22,801 nt of DNA from CAUZFZ01 sp963579025. GTDB lineage: Bacteria; Planctomycetota; Planctomycetia; Planctomycetales; Planctomycetaceae. Where the stretch lies: the NCBI GenBank assembly GCA_963579025.1, contig CAUZFZ010000163.1, positions 1 through 22,801 on the forward strand, in the 5' to 3' direction. The notes beneath the pieces are model-generated. The model ran no database searches, was not told the DNA's origin, and worked only from the letters and a program-made list of their open reading frames with translations. Numbering within the stretch: position 1 is the stretch's first letter; each line of letters begins with the position of its first letter. Both the position numbers and the translations under genes were made by a program. This document shows positions 9,775 through 17,391 of the stretch, one piece after another.

Positions 9775-9811
9775 AAAAACGCCGCTGCATCGAATGATCG
9801 AGACAGCGGCG
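9775..9811 (-). terminator. Rho-independent terminator after the giant surface protein gene
   Basis: Read on the minus strand: CGCCGCTG (9804-9811), a 16-nt loop that itself contains TCGA/TCGA pairing, CAGCGGCG (9780-9787), then TTTTT (9775-9779). This is a perfect 8-bp GC-rich stem followed by a U-run, 49 nt downstream of the stop codon of the 9860-16861 gene. Confidence 0.82.
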
Positions 9812-9859
9812 CTGATGTCAATGACTGCCCCGTTCTTCACTCCATGAACCCGAAGTGAA

Positions 9860-12800
9860 CTAACCGCCCGGAATCGTCGGAGGCCGTGGCTCGATCTCCA
9901 GGAACGCGTCATCGAACTGGAACGTCCCCGGCGGTACCTCAGTCCAGCCGAACGGTGCGCTTAGCCCAGTCCTGATACCGTTCGCATTGAACAGAGGAGG
10001 CACGGGCAAGAAGTCCACCGCGAAATCCTCACCCGTGAGGAAACCAGACACACTATGATCGCTTTCCACGCGAAACGTGCTCACTCCGACACCCGGATAC
10101 TGAAACCCGTTTCCGACCAGGAGGTCCGGCGAGATGAACGGCGGTAACTGATCGCCACCAACCCCTCGGGCTGGAACGCGCTGGGCGTTACGTTCACGCG
10201 TTGGGGAAGTAAACGGACCGGCAGGAGCGACTGCACCCCGGGATTTGAATACGGCCTCCGCGTTGTTGTAAAACGCTCCCACTTCAAGCACGTCAATGGA
10301 ATCGCCCCTGTTGCCTCTCAGGACCAGATTCAAACGAGCCAGCGGGTCAGTCTGGTACGCCGTGGAAGCAAATGCTGCCGCGGTCCACGTACCTGCCGAT
10401 GCAATCGGGTCAAGAGTGCTGGTAAACGACTGAATGAAAATATCGTCACCAAGGTTGCCCTCGAGCATGTTATCAACCACTCGAGCATTGGTGCGTCCAT
10501 TCCCGTCCAACGCGCCGATCGCCCCGACACCCAGTACACTTCCTTCACCAGTACCATCAATGTCGCCGGTCGTATCAGCAAGTCGTGTGGCAAAGACACC
10601 TCCCGTCAAAGTGCCGGAAGATCCGATCCGCAGTGACAGTCCACCACCATCGAACAAACTGCTTGCGTTCGACGAGTTGTTGCCGGAAATCTCATTCCGA
10701 CTAATGTCCAGAATGAGGTCAGGTGTCGCGACGAGACTTGGAGCGCTCGAGGCAACCAACAGCGTGTTGGAGTTGATAACTCCATTGCCATCGAGGTCTT
10801 CGCCGCCGTCCAGAATTCCGTTTCCGTTAAGATCTTCCGACGTCACCTGGCCCTGCGCCAATGATGCCGACGAGACCACGTAAAAGCCCTCGAAATTGTT
10901 TCTTGTAATTCGGTTCATATTCTCCAGTGTGCCATCACCGAACTTAAGGTTCGCGACCGCACTGTCGCGAACGAGAATATCGACTCCACGCCCACCGTTG
11001 TTATCGATCGCGTTGCCAAACGCAATAATTGTCGTTGTTGTGGACGAGCCGGCGAGGATCTCCAACCCGTCATCCGCGTTTTCCGTAATCGCGTTCTGGC
11101 GAATAAGAGCCGTACGCTCGCCGATCCCATCCGCATTGATATCAATGCCGAATAGCCCGTTCCGGGCAATGAGATTGTTGTCGATGATAACATTACCGCC
11201 CGAACCCATATCAATCCCGGAAAGGCCATTGTCCGTGATCACGTTACCGAAACTCAGGCCAGTGACTGGATCACTGCCGAGCTGACCAATAATGAGCGGG
11301 ATCACGTCACCAGTGACCGCAAGAAGCTGAATGCCGTGAAGTCCGTTATTGCGAATGGTGTTCTGAATCCATCGACCGCCCGACGTTTCAAGATCGTTCG
11401 CATTGATCTCCACGCCTTCCACGATGATCCCATCGAGCAGGTTGTTTTCAATCAGGTTTCCAATCAGGTTGGTCGCCAGACTGGAGTCAGCCAGCGTATT
11501 AAGCTGAATCCCCTCACCCGTGCTTCCGGAGAATTCACTGTTACGCACTTCGAAGTCGAGGTCGTCCAGAATCCCGTTCTCTGCGTTGATCTGCAGGCCA
11601 TCAACCGGGTTTGCGATCGTCGGGTCACCACTATTCCGCACGATATTTCCGTCGAGGACAATCGCGGAAAGATCCCCCGGGCGAGGATTCACGGCATTGA
11701 GCGAAGAGTCTTCCAGCCGGTCAAAGCGGATGCCAGCGTCATTGATAAAACTCGGTGGAATCACTGTCAGCGGAGTATTGTTATTGCCAGCATTTCCAAT
11801 CATGTTGTCCGCGACCAGCAGGTCCTCAATTGTCGTATCTTCTTCGGTCAGAACTCGGATGCCCGAACCCGCGACCCCGAGGACCGGATTGTCGAAATCG
11901 CCAATGACATTGCCGACAATGTCGGACCGGGTCAGTAATGCCGACGACGTCAGAAGGGAATCAGAGCCAACGAGACTCACGTTGATTCCGTCACCCTGAA
12001 ACGGACTTGAGGGATCGGCGGGAGAAGAGACGCCCGTAACTTCGTTACCTTGAATGACCAGGGAGCCGACCGCGGCGTCGGTCAGCACAAAGGCGATTCC
12101 GGCTCCTCCAGTCAGACTGAAGACGTTTCCCTCATCCAGATTTGGGCCACCGACGGAAATATTGAACAGGCCATCATCCGGATTCGTATTTGAGAACGTC
12201 GCCAGAAACCCCGGTCCGGTTGTCGGATTGTTCGCCGAATCGCCACTCACGGTGCTGGATGTGAAGGCTGCGGTAACGTTTGAGTCGCTACCATTGACCA
12301 CAAACCCACCTGTGCCTGCAGTGTTGTACAACAGCGCCGTCTGCGTCACGTTTCCAAGATCAACAGTACTGAGGTTGGATGCATTGACACCGAACGAGCT
12401 ACGAGCGTTGTTCGCAATGCTGTTGTTGAGAATCCCGCGGTCGAGTGACCCGTTGCCATTGCCCAGATTCAGAAATCCGTCCAGATTGACGTCATCACCA
12501 GGGTTCAGAATCCCATCCAGAATGAGGTCTTCGTTGTCGTCTTCACCTGGATCAAGCGTGCCGCTGTCATTCACGTCTTCCGTCGGCGGAACGAGCAGCG
12601 TTCCCATGTTGAGAGCAGTGAGGACCACCCCGTCACCCGCGTTCGACGAAATAACGTTGTCAGCGAGTTCGTTCAGAATCACCGTGGCGCCCTCGGCGGT
12701 AATCTCAACTCCAGTTCCCGTCGAGTCAGTATTGATCACGCTGTCGAGAATCGAGTTTCGAGTCACCCGTGTGGTCAGCGTACCGCCCTGCAGAGCTGAC

Positions 12801-15800
12801 AGGGTAATGCCACTGCCATTGTTCCGGAGTGTGTTCCCGATGATGTCGGTGAATGTGATTGTTCCTGAATCGGCCGTTCCGCGGATCGCGCCATTGACGT
12901 TGTCAGTGAAGATATTGTTGACCACGGCGGCCGTCAGCCTGGCTCCCTGCATTGGGTCGGTACCGGCCGAATTGGTCGTCAGGAACGAAGCGCCGTCGCC
13001 GAATCCACTGACACCATTGTTGAATCCGTTGCCCGAGATAGTGTTGAACCTGACGAGCAGATTCTCAATGTTTCCGGACTCGCTGGCCCGCACGTCCAGA
13101 CCGTTGCCGCCGAAGTCAGTAATCGCATTGTTAAATATCGTTGACGGTCGCAGGATGGCCTGGTCAGCGACAGAGATTGAAAGACCATTGCCTCCGCCAA
13201 GATTGTTGACTTCTGGAACGAACAGCACTCCAAGGACGTCATTCGGATCCTGCTGTACGGTTCCGCTCAGCCGCTGACCCGTGTTGAAGGCGACGTCGAA
13301 TGTCGACCCGATGAGCTGCGTCGACGGAACGGCAGTGGCGGGCACGCCGGACGGATCGATATCAATCAGGAACGACAGCATTTCGGGAAGGTCTTCGCTG
13401 GGATCCAAGACGTTGTTTGCGTTGAGGTCTTCTCCCGCGTCAAGCACTCCGTTGCCGTTAAGGTCCTCAGCAAGATCCAGCATCTGATTCACGGTGATCA
13501 CGTCTTCGGTGTCGAGAATTCCGTTTCCATTGATGTCTTCCACCGGATCGAGGATGCCGTCTCCGTTCACATCTTCGGTGTCCAGCAAACCGTTGATGGG
13601 ATCAAAGTTGTTGAACACGGTATCGATTGACGTCGACAGGTTGGGGACATTGAACGGGGCGCCCTGCCCATTGACGCGTTGGAGGCCCGTGATCACGTTC
13701 GAATTGAGTTGTGGGCTGAACGGGACACCGCCATTCGTGGTATCGGTGTTGAATTCGAGGCTGGCCGGCGCAATGTCCCAGTCGACGCTGTCAATCCGGA
13801 TACCAATGGCGGAATTGTTAACGAAGTCGAATTGCTGCCCGGTGGTATCACCGGTGACCTGGAACCCAAACGCACCACCGCCAAGACCAGTGATTACGTT
13901 GCTGATGACGTCTACGTCACCGACAGCACTTCCGAAGAGATTGAAGTTCACGCCGCCACCGGCGTTGGCCACAAACTGATTGCCGTCTGCCAGGACAAAC
14001 GTGTCCAGCCGGCCGTTCACATTGGTGTCTTCACCGTCGTCCAGGATTCCGTTGAAGTTGACATCTTCGTTGTTGACGAAACCGATTCGTGCGATCACCG
14101 ATCCGCTGTCTGCGTTGACGTTCAGTCCAATGCCGCCATTTCCGGTCGACCGATCCGTGATGTCGCCGATCAGGTTGCCGGTCATGCGGAAATCAACCAG
14201 GGAGTTGTTCAAGGCGTCGATGCGGATTCCGTCTCCACCATTGTTGAATATCTGATTACCGGCGATGACGAAGCCCCCGTCAAGGAACTCGTTTTCGTTG
14301 CCTTGATTGAAGAAGCCGTCGCCGTTCAGGTCTTCGCCAGCATCAAATATGCCGTTTCCGTTAGCGTCCTCGTTGGCGTCTTCACCAAGGTCGTTAATGC
14401 CGTCGTTGTCGAGGTCTTCGCCGAGGTCCAGCATGCCGTTGCCGTTGCGGTCTTCGGGCGGATCCAGAAGGCCGTTACCATTCGTGTCCTCGAACGGATC
14501 AAGAATCCCGTTACGGTTGAAGTCTTCGCCTGGGTCCAGGATACCGTTTAAAGTTACGTCTTCAGTGAGGGCCACGAATCCATCTCGATTGGCATCCTCA
14601 AATCCGTCCAGGCGGCCGTTGGCGTTGAGATCTTCACCCAGCGTGTTGGAATTGATCGTTCCCTGATTCGCGATCAGATGCAGGCCTTCGCCAATGTTCC
14701 GTTCAGCGATGTTCGCCACAAACGCCAGATTGACCTGGCCGTTGTTGCCTGCCGCAATGACGAATCCGGTGCCACTGCCGATGTCGCTGACGCCGTTCTG
14801 ATTCAGGTCTTCTCCGAAATCCAGTCGGCCGTTGCCATTGGTATCCTCGCCAGCATCAAAGATGCCGTTGCGATTGACGTCTTCGGTTGTCAGCTCACCA
14901 TTGAGGTCGGAATCGACTTCGACGAACGCGATGTTGGCGATGACCTTCGCATTGATAACCGCGCGGTTGTTGGCAGTCACGACGTAGCCCGCCCCGCGGT
15001 CGAGTTCCAGGTTGCCGTTTGTGTCTTCACCGGCATCCAACCGGTCGTTGCCGTTGAGGTCTTCGCCGGTGTTACCAAAGGTGAAGTTGCCACGTGCGGG
15101 CAGAGCCGTTCCGCGTGTCAGCTCGACGACCTGTTCGGTCTGGCCAAGTTCAAGGTCGAGTGTACCGATGCCACTGTTCTCGATGTTGACCGCGCGGAGC
15201 GACTGGCCCGTCGTGCCGAAGAAGTTGTTCGAGAAGATCAGTGTGGCGTTACTGTCTGCGACCGTTCCTGTGACATTCCTCAGGTCGATGGCAGTGTCGT
15301 AGTTGCGGAATTCATTGTCATGAATTCGAACGCCCTGCACTCCGTTGGCTTCAATGATGTTATTCAGAAGAGTCCCGGTTGTTCGACCGTCAAACGTGAA
15401 GCCGGCGACTTCAGTGTTGTCGCCGACCAGAGTGACCAGCGTTCCACCTGTGGGATTCGAGAACACCGGCGCAGTTGCTGACGGGTTGAGCCCCGGCAGA
15501 GGCAATGTTCCGAATGCCGTCTGCAACTGTATGGGATTGAGATTCAGATACGCTTCGCTGAGTAGTAGTGAATTGTCCGGCAAACGCACCTGGCCCTGAA
15601 CATCGCCGGTCCGCACGAGGATCAGCGAATTCGACAGCGGTGTTCCAAAGCCGACAAAAGTGTTGAGGGGGTCATCAAAGGTGCCGACCCCATTCGAGGT
15701 GGATTCCGGGTCAACAACGATGACGTTGCTGATCAGGAATCCGTCGTCGTCGTCGCCCGATGCACTCGGCGCCGTCATTCCGACTGTGCTGACCTGGACA

Positions 15801-16861
15801 TTTCGATCGAACGTGTTTGTCGTCACGCGGTAACGTCGCTCGACACGGTCGAGGATTTTTTCGTTGACGCGGCGAGGTCGGAAGAACTTCTGCGGTCGGC
15901 CATCGGGAAGCGTGAAGACCAGCGTGCCAAACACCTCGGTGCCGAACGTGCTGTCGTTGGTGACCTGCACACCAAGGCGGAGATCATCCGTCGCATGAAT
16001 CGCGGTCCGCAGGGAGTATCCGGTCACGTCTTCGGCTGCTTCGGACCAGTAGTGGTATGCCCCAACGTATCCTTCGAACCCGTAGCGTCCAAGGATTGGC
16101 ATGGGACCGCCAACTTCAAAATCGACGCCGTTGTACGCGGATTCGACTCGCTGCGCGATTTCGACAAGGAAGCCATTCTGCACGGGCATGACGCTGCCGG
16201 TTGGAGCGCCGGCCAGGATGTTCGTTTCATTGCCCAGCGTGAAGTATGTATTGAGCCGCGCATCGACCCAGCGTCCCACAGATTCGAAGCTGAGGGCGAT
16301 CTGCTCGTATTCCCGCGTATGCCCGTCGTCGTAGTCCCACCAGCCAGCCACGCCGTAAATGCGGTTCTGATATTCGTCGTAGTAGCGAAGCCCGCCACCC
16401 AGACTGCCCGCTCCCTGGCCCTGGTACGTCACCGTGCCGCGTGCATCGGCGAATACGACGGCTGACGAATTCTCAAACAGGAATGGCAACATCACGTTGA
16501 CCGCGCCGACGCCTTCGTCATCGGTGCCGAGGAAATCTCCGATGCGGGTTTCCAGACGCAATTGCGGGCCAAGCTCGTCCTGCCAGATCGGACGACCCGA
16601 CATCTGCAATGCAGAGTCACCGATTGGCGGCGTGTACTCGAACAGCCTGGAGTCAGGAGGCTGTGCCATCGGGCTCGTGACGGGAGCGACTCCCGTCACA
16701 TCTCCGACCCCCATCGGTCCCATAGGCTGTGGTTCGTCGACCTTGGCCACGCCGTCCTGTCCGAACGCCTGGGACGCGATCCCCACGACGGCAGCCGCCG
16801 AGGAGCACACCAGGGAACGAAACAGTTGAGAGCGTGAGCTTGACTGTTTCTTCGTCTTCAT
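9860..16861 (-). CDS. Giant inverse-autotransporter-like surface protein with beta-helix passenger and EF-hand-like calcium loops
   Basis: This is a 2333-residue secreted protein. The ATG at 16861 opens a signal peptide (MKTKKQSSSRSQLFRSLVCS... AAAVVGIASQAFG, cleavage near residue 34). An in-frame ATG at 17083 would bury that signal and is less likely. Residues about 97-320 alternate aromatic/hydrophobic and polar residues, with VNVMLPFLFE, GGGLRYYDEYQNRIYGVAGWWDYDD and a final VFGTLVFTLPDGRPQKFF. This pattern resembles the inverse autotransporter (intimin/invasin-type) outer-membrane barrel. From about 385 on, short repeats such as GNxIxNNGGDGIxI and SxVxxNVIxG indicate a right-handed parallel beta-helix. 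At least seven blocks of EDxNGNGxLDxG units interrupt it; each unit is an EF-hand loop with ligands D1, N3, N5, D9 and E12. The mature protein is very acidic. A strong terminator follows. Likely role: adhesin or cell-surface fibre; the substrate or partner is unknown. Confidence 0.85.
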   Translation of the reverse strand: MKTKKQSSSRSQLFRSLVCSSAAAVVGIASQAFGQDGVAKVDEPQPMGPMGVGDVTGVAPVTSPMAQPPDSRLFEYTPPIGDSALQMSGRPIWQDELGPQLRLETRIGDFLGTDDEGVGAVNVMLPFLFENSSAVVFADARGTVTYQGQGAGSLGGGLRYYDEYQNRIYGVAGWWDYDDGHTREYEQIALSFESVGRWVDARLNTYFTLGNETNILAGAPTGSVMPVQNGFLVEIAQRVESAYNGVDFEVGGPMPILGRYGFEGYVGAYHYWSEAAEDVTGYSLRTAIHATDDLRLGVQVTNDSTFGTEVFGTLVFTLPDGRPQKFFRPRRVNEKILDRVERRYRVTTNTFDRNVQVSTVGMTAPSASGDDDDGFLISNVIVVDPESTSNGVGTFDDPLNTFVGFGTPLSNSLILVRTGDVQGQVRLPDNSLLLSEAYLNLNPIQLQTAFGTLPLPGLNPSATAPVFSNPTGGTLVTLVGDNTEVAGFTFDGRTTGTLLNNIIEANGVQGVRIHDNEFRNYDTAIDLRNVTGTVADSNATLIFSNNFFGTTGQSLRAVNIENSGIGTLDLELGQTEQVVELTRGTALPARGNFTFGNTGEDLNGNDRLDAGEDTNGNLELDRGAGYVVTANNRAVINAKVIANIAFVEVDSDLNGELTTEDVNRNGIFDAGEDTNGNGRLDFGEDLNQNGVSDIGSGTGFVIAAGNNGQVNLAFVANIAERNIGEGLHLIANQGTINSNTLGEDLNANGRLDGFEDANRDGFVALTEDVTLNGILDPGEDFNRNGILDPFEDTNGNGLLDPPEDRNGNGMLDLGEDLDNDGINDLGEDANEDANGNGIFDAGEDLNGDGFFNQGNENEFLDGGFVIAGNQIFNNGGDGIRIDALNNSLVDFRMTGNLIGDITDRSTGNGGIGLNVNADSGSVIARIGFVNNEDVNFNGILDDGEDTNVNGRLDTFVLADGNQFVANAGGGVNFNLFGSAVGDVDVISNVITGLGGGAFGFQVTGDTTGQQFDFVNNSAIGIRIDSVDWDIAPASLEFNTDTTNGGVPFSPQLNSNVITGLQRVNGQGAPFNVPNLSTSIDTVFNNFDPINGLLDTEDVNGDGILDPVEDINGNGILDTEDVITVNQMLDLAEDLNGNGVLDAGEDLNANNVLDPSEDLPEMLSFLIDIDPSGVPATAVPSTQLIGSTFDVAFNTGQRLSGTVQQDPNDVLGVLFVPEVNNLGGGNGLSISVADQAILRPSTIFNNAITDFGGNGLDVRASESGNIENLLVRFNTISGNGFNNGVSGFGDGASFLTTNSAGTDPMQGARLTAAVVNNIFTDNVNGAIRGTADSGTITFTDIIGNTLRNNGSGITLSALQGGTLTTRVTRNSILDSVINTDSTGTGVEITAEGATVILNELADNVISSNAGDGVVLTALNMGTLLVPPTEDVNDSGTLDPGEDDNEDLILDGILNPGDDVNLDGFLNLGNGNGSLDRGILNNSIANNARSSFGVNASNLSTVDLGNVTQTALLYNTAGTGGFVVNGSDSNVTAAFTSSTVSGDSANNPTTGPGFLATFSNTNPDDGLFNISVGGPNLDEGNVFSLTGGAGIAFVLTDAAVGSLVIQGNEVTGVSSPADPSSPFQGDGINVSLVGSDSLLTSSALLTRSDIVGNVIGDFDNPVLGVAGSGIRVLTEEDTTIEDLLVADNMIGNAGNNNTPLTVIPPSFINDAGIRFDRLEDSSLNAVNPRPGDLSAIVLDGNIVRNSGDPTIANPVDGLQINAENGILDDLDFEVRNSEFSGSTGEGIQLNTLADSSLATNLIGNLIENNLLDGIIVEGVEINANDLETSGGRWIQNTIRNNGLHGIQLLAVTGDVIPLIIGQLGSDPVTGLSFGNVITDNGLSGIDMGSGGNVIIDNNLIARNGLFGIDINADGIGERTALIRQNAITENADDGLEILAGSSTTTTIIAFGNAIDNNGGRGVDILVRDSAVANLKFGDGTLENMNRITRNNFEGFYVVSSASLAQGQVTSEDLNGNGILDGGEDLDGNGVINSNTLLVASSAPSLVATPDLILDISRNEISGNNSSNASSLFDGGGLSLRIGSSGTLTGGVFATRLADTTGDIDGTGEGSVLGVGAIGALDGNGRTNARVVDNMLEGNLGDDIFIQSFTSTLDPIASAGTWTAAAFASTAYQTDPLARLNLVLRGNRGDSIDVLEVGAFYNNAEAVFKSRGAVAPAGPFTSPTRERNAQRVPARGVGGDQLPPFISPDLLVGNGFQYPGVGVSTFRVESDHSVSGFLTGEDFAVDFLPVPPLFNANGIRTGLSAPFGWTEVPPGTFQFDDAFLEIEPRPPTIPGG
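10771..10840 (-). repeat. Calcium-loop block A (2 units)
   Basis: Two consecutive 36-bp units encode EDLNGNGILDGG and EDLDGNGVINSN near the C-terminal end of the giant protein, inserted between beta-helix rungs. Confidence 0.8.
12436..12582 (-). repeat. Calcium-loop block B (3-4 degenerate units)
   Basis: Encodes EDVNDSGTLDPG, EDDNEDLILDG and DDVNLDGFLNLG, followed by a GNGNGSLDRG remnant. Spacing departs from 36 bp in the middle, so one unit has been altered. Confidence 0.75.
13389..13590 (-). repeat. Calcium-loop block C (about 5 units)
   Basis: Encodes EDVNGDGILDPV, EDINGNGILDT, EDVITVNQMLDLA, EDLNGNGVLDAG and EDLNANNVLDPS, then EDL. Unit length varies from 11 to 13 residues, and the third unit has lost the N3/N5 ligands. 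Confidence 0.8.
14000..14069 (-). repeat. Calcium-loop block D (2 units)
   Basis: Encodes EDVNFNGILDDG and EDTNVNGRLDTF, flanked on both sides by beta-helix-like sequence (IARIGFVNN before, VLADGNQFVANAGGG after). Confidence 0.8.
14278..14635 (-). repeat. Calcium-loop block E (9 full units plus a 12-bp partial unit)
   Basis: This is the longest array, with a strict 36-bp period. Units include EDFNRNGILDPF, EDTNGNGLLDPP, EDRNGNGMLDLG and EDLDNDGINDLG. A truncated EDAN precedes EDANGNGIFDAG, which looks like a 12-bp slippage or deletion event. Each unit begins (minus strand) with GARGAY codons, visible on the plus strand as recurring gtcttc/gtcctc/atcttc. Confidence 0.88.
14775..14925 (-). repeat. 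Calcium-loop block F (3 full units plus a degenerate one)
   Basis: Encodes a degenerate SDLNGELTT, then EDVNRNGIFDAG, EDTNGNGRLDFG and EDLNQNGVSDIG, followed directly by beta-helix sequence (GTGFVIAAGNNGQVNLAFV). Confidence 0.82.
14995..15066 (-). repeat. Calcium-loop block G (2 units)
   Basis: Encodes EDLNGNDRLDAG and EDTNGNLELDRG, the block nearest the N-terminal barrel. It is followed by AGYVVTANNRAVINAKVIANIAF-type rung sequence, which is closely similar to the sequence after block F. Confidence 0.8.
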
Positions 16862-17002
16862 CGGATGTCCCGAATTGAGGACAGAAAGACGTAGTCTTCC
16901 ATCGTTGAGTCCGTGCGCGACACGGTTGTCCGTGACCACCCTCACCGAGTTGGTGTGGTAGACCGGGCACAATGGCGCATCCGTCCCGACTGGAACGGTT
17001 AT

Positions 17003-17015
17003 TCGGAATATTCGG
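17003..17015 (-). promoter_or_regulatory. Candidate shared upstream motif, copy at the giant protein gene
   Basis: On the minus strand this reads CCGAATATTCCGA, 142 nt before the start codon at 16861. The identical 13-mer occurs in the same orientation relative to the gene, 102 nt before the RTX-like gene start (22193-22205). The core GAATATTC is palindromic, which would suit a dimeric regulator. A 13-bp match can arise by chance in a window this size, so this is only a candidate. Confidence 0.25.
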
Positions 17016-17229
17016 CCAGTGACGATGATGCCGTTGAGGCAATCAGAGCCGTACAACCGGGAATTCCGTAAGTCCTTCGCCAACTTGCCTGGATTAGCAA
17101 CTGCTGCTGCAGCAGGCGGCGGTATTCACCAGGTAGAGGTCCGGACTTGAACCGAATTCCTGACCGCGCGTGGTTTTCTGCAGAGTTGCCGCGGGCGGAC
17201 CTGGGCCAGTCAGTGCGGATTGTGGGAGT

Positions 17230-17245
17230 AGCGCCCAATGGCGCT
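17230..17245. repeat. Small perfect hairpin
   Basis: AGCGCC, loop CAAT, GGCGCT: a perfect 6-bp stem 23 bp from the larger palindrome at 17268. No T-run follows on either strand. Confidence 0.45.
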
Positions 17246-17267
17246 CACTTTGTCGTTCACGCCACGT

Positions 17268-17303
17268 GAGCCGTAGGCGCCAGCCGGCTAGTGCCTACGG
17301 CTC
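17268..17303. repeat. Palindromic intergenic repeat, GAGCCGTAGGC family
   Basis: Perfect 11-bp arms GAGCCGTAGGC (17268-17278) and GCCTACGGCTC (17293-17303) enclose a 14-nt loop that contains its own palindrome AGCCGGCT. It lies about 90 bp downstream of the stop codon at 17392. It could end transcription of that gene, although no U-run follows. Its form suggests a dispersed intergenic repeat, but only one copy is in this window. Confidence 0.65.
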
Positions 17304-17391
17304 AGAGGTCTCGCGGATTCCAGATCGGGAACTTATTTGAGACCCGTTCCTGAGTGTTTAGAATTGCCGCGAGAAACACGAATCCGCACGC

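Larger units (their letters stand above)
16862..17391. other. Upstream region of the giant surface protein gene
   Basis: This 530-bp gap on the minus strand lies between the TIM-barrel-like gene stop and the giant gene start. It should hold the giant gene's promoter and leader. It contains the motif at 17003-17015 (shared with the upstream region of the RTX-like gene), a CTGCTGCAGCAG palindrome near 17103-17114, and two hairpins at 17230-17245 and 17268-17303. No credible gene is present; an in-frame extension of the giant gene to 17083 lacks protein-like character. Confidence 0.6.

Noticed and set aside
12054..13277. 407-codon plus-strand open frame
   Set aside because: Antisense shadow of the repetitive giant protein gene; its Pro/Ser-rich, low-complexity composition mirrors the Asn/Asp/Gly codons of the other strand.
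13679..14551. 290-codon plus-strand open frame with Val/Asp/Glu-rich repeats (VEVFAEVQHAVAVAVF-type)
   Set aside because: It reads the 36-bp calcium-loop array backwards; the regularity comes from the array, not from a second gene.
14278..14635. Regular 36-bp repeats considered as a CRISPR array
   Set aside because: The whole 36-bp unit repeats with codon-like degeneracy, there are no unique spacers, and it lies inside an open reading frame.
16862..17083. N-terminal extension of the giant protein frame
   Set aside because: It would place 74 residues ahead of a clear signal peptide and lacks a good ribosome site.
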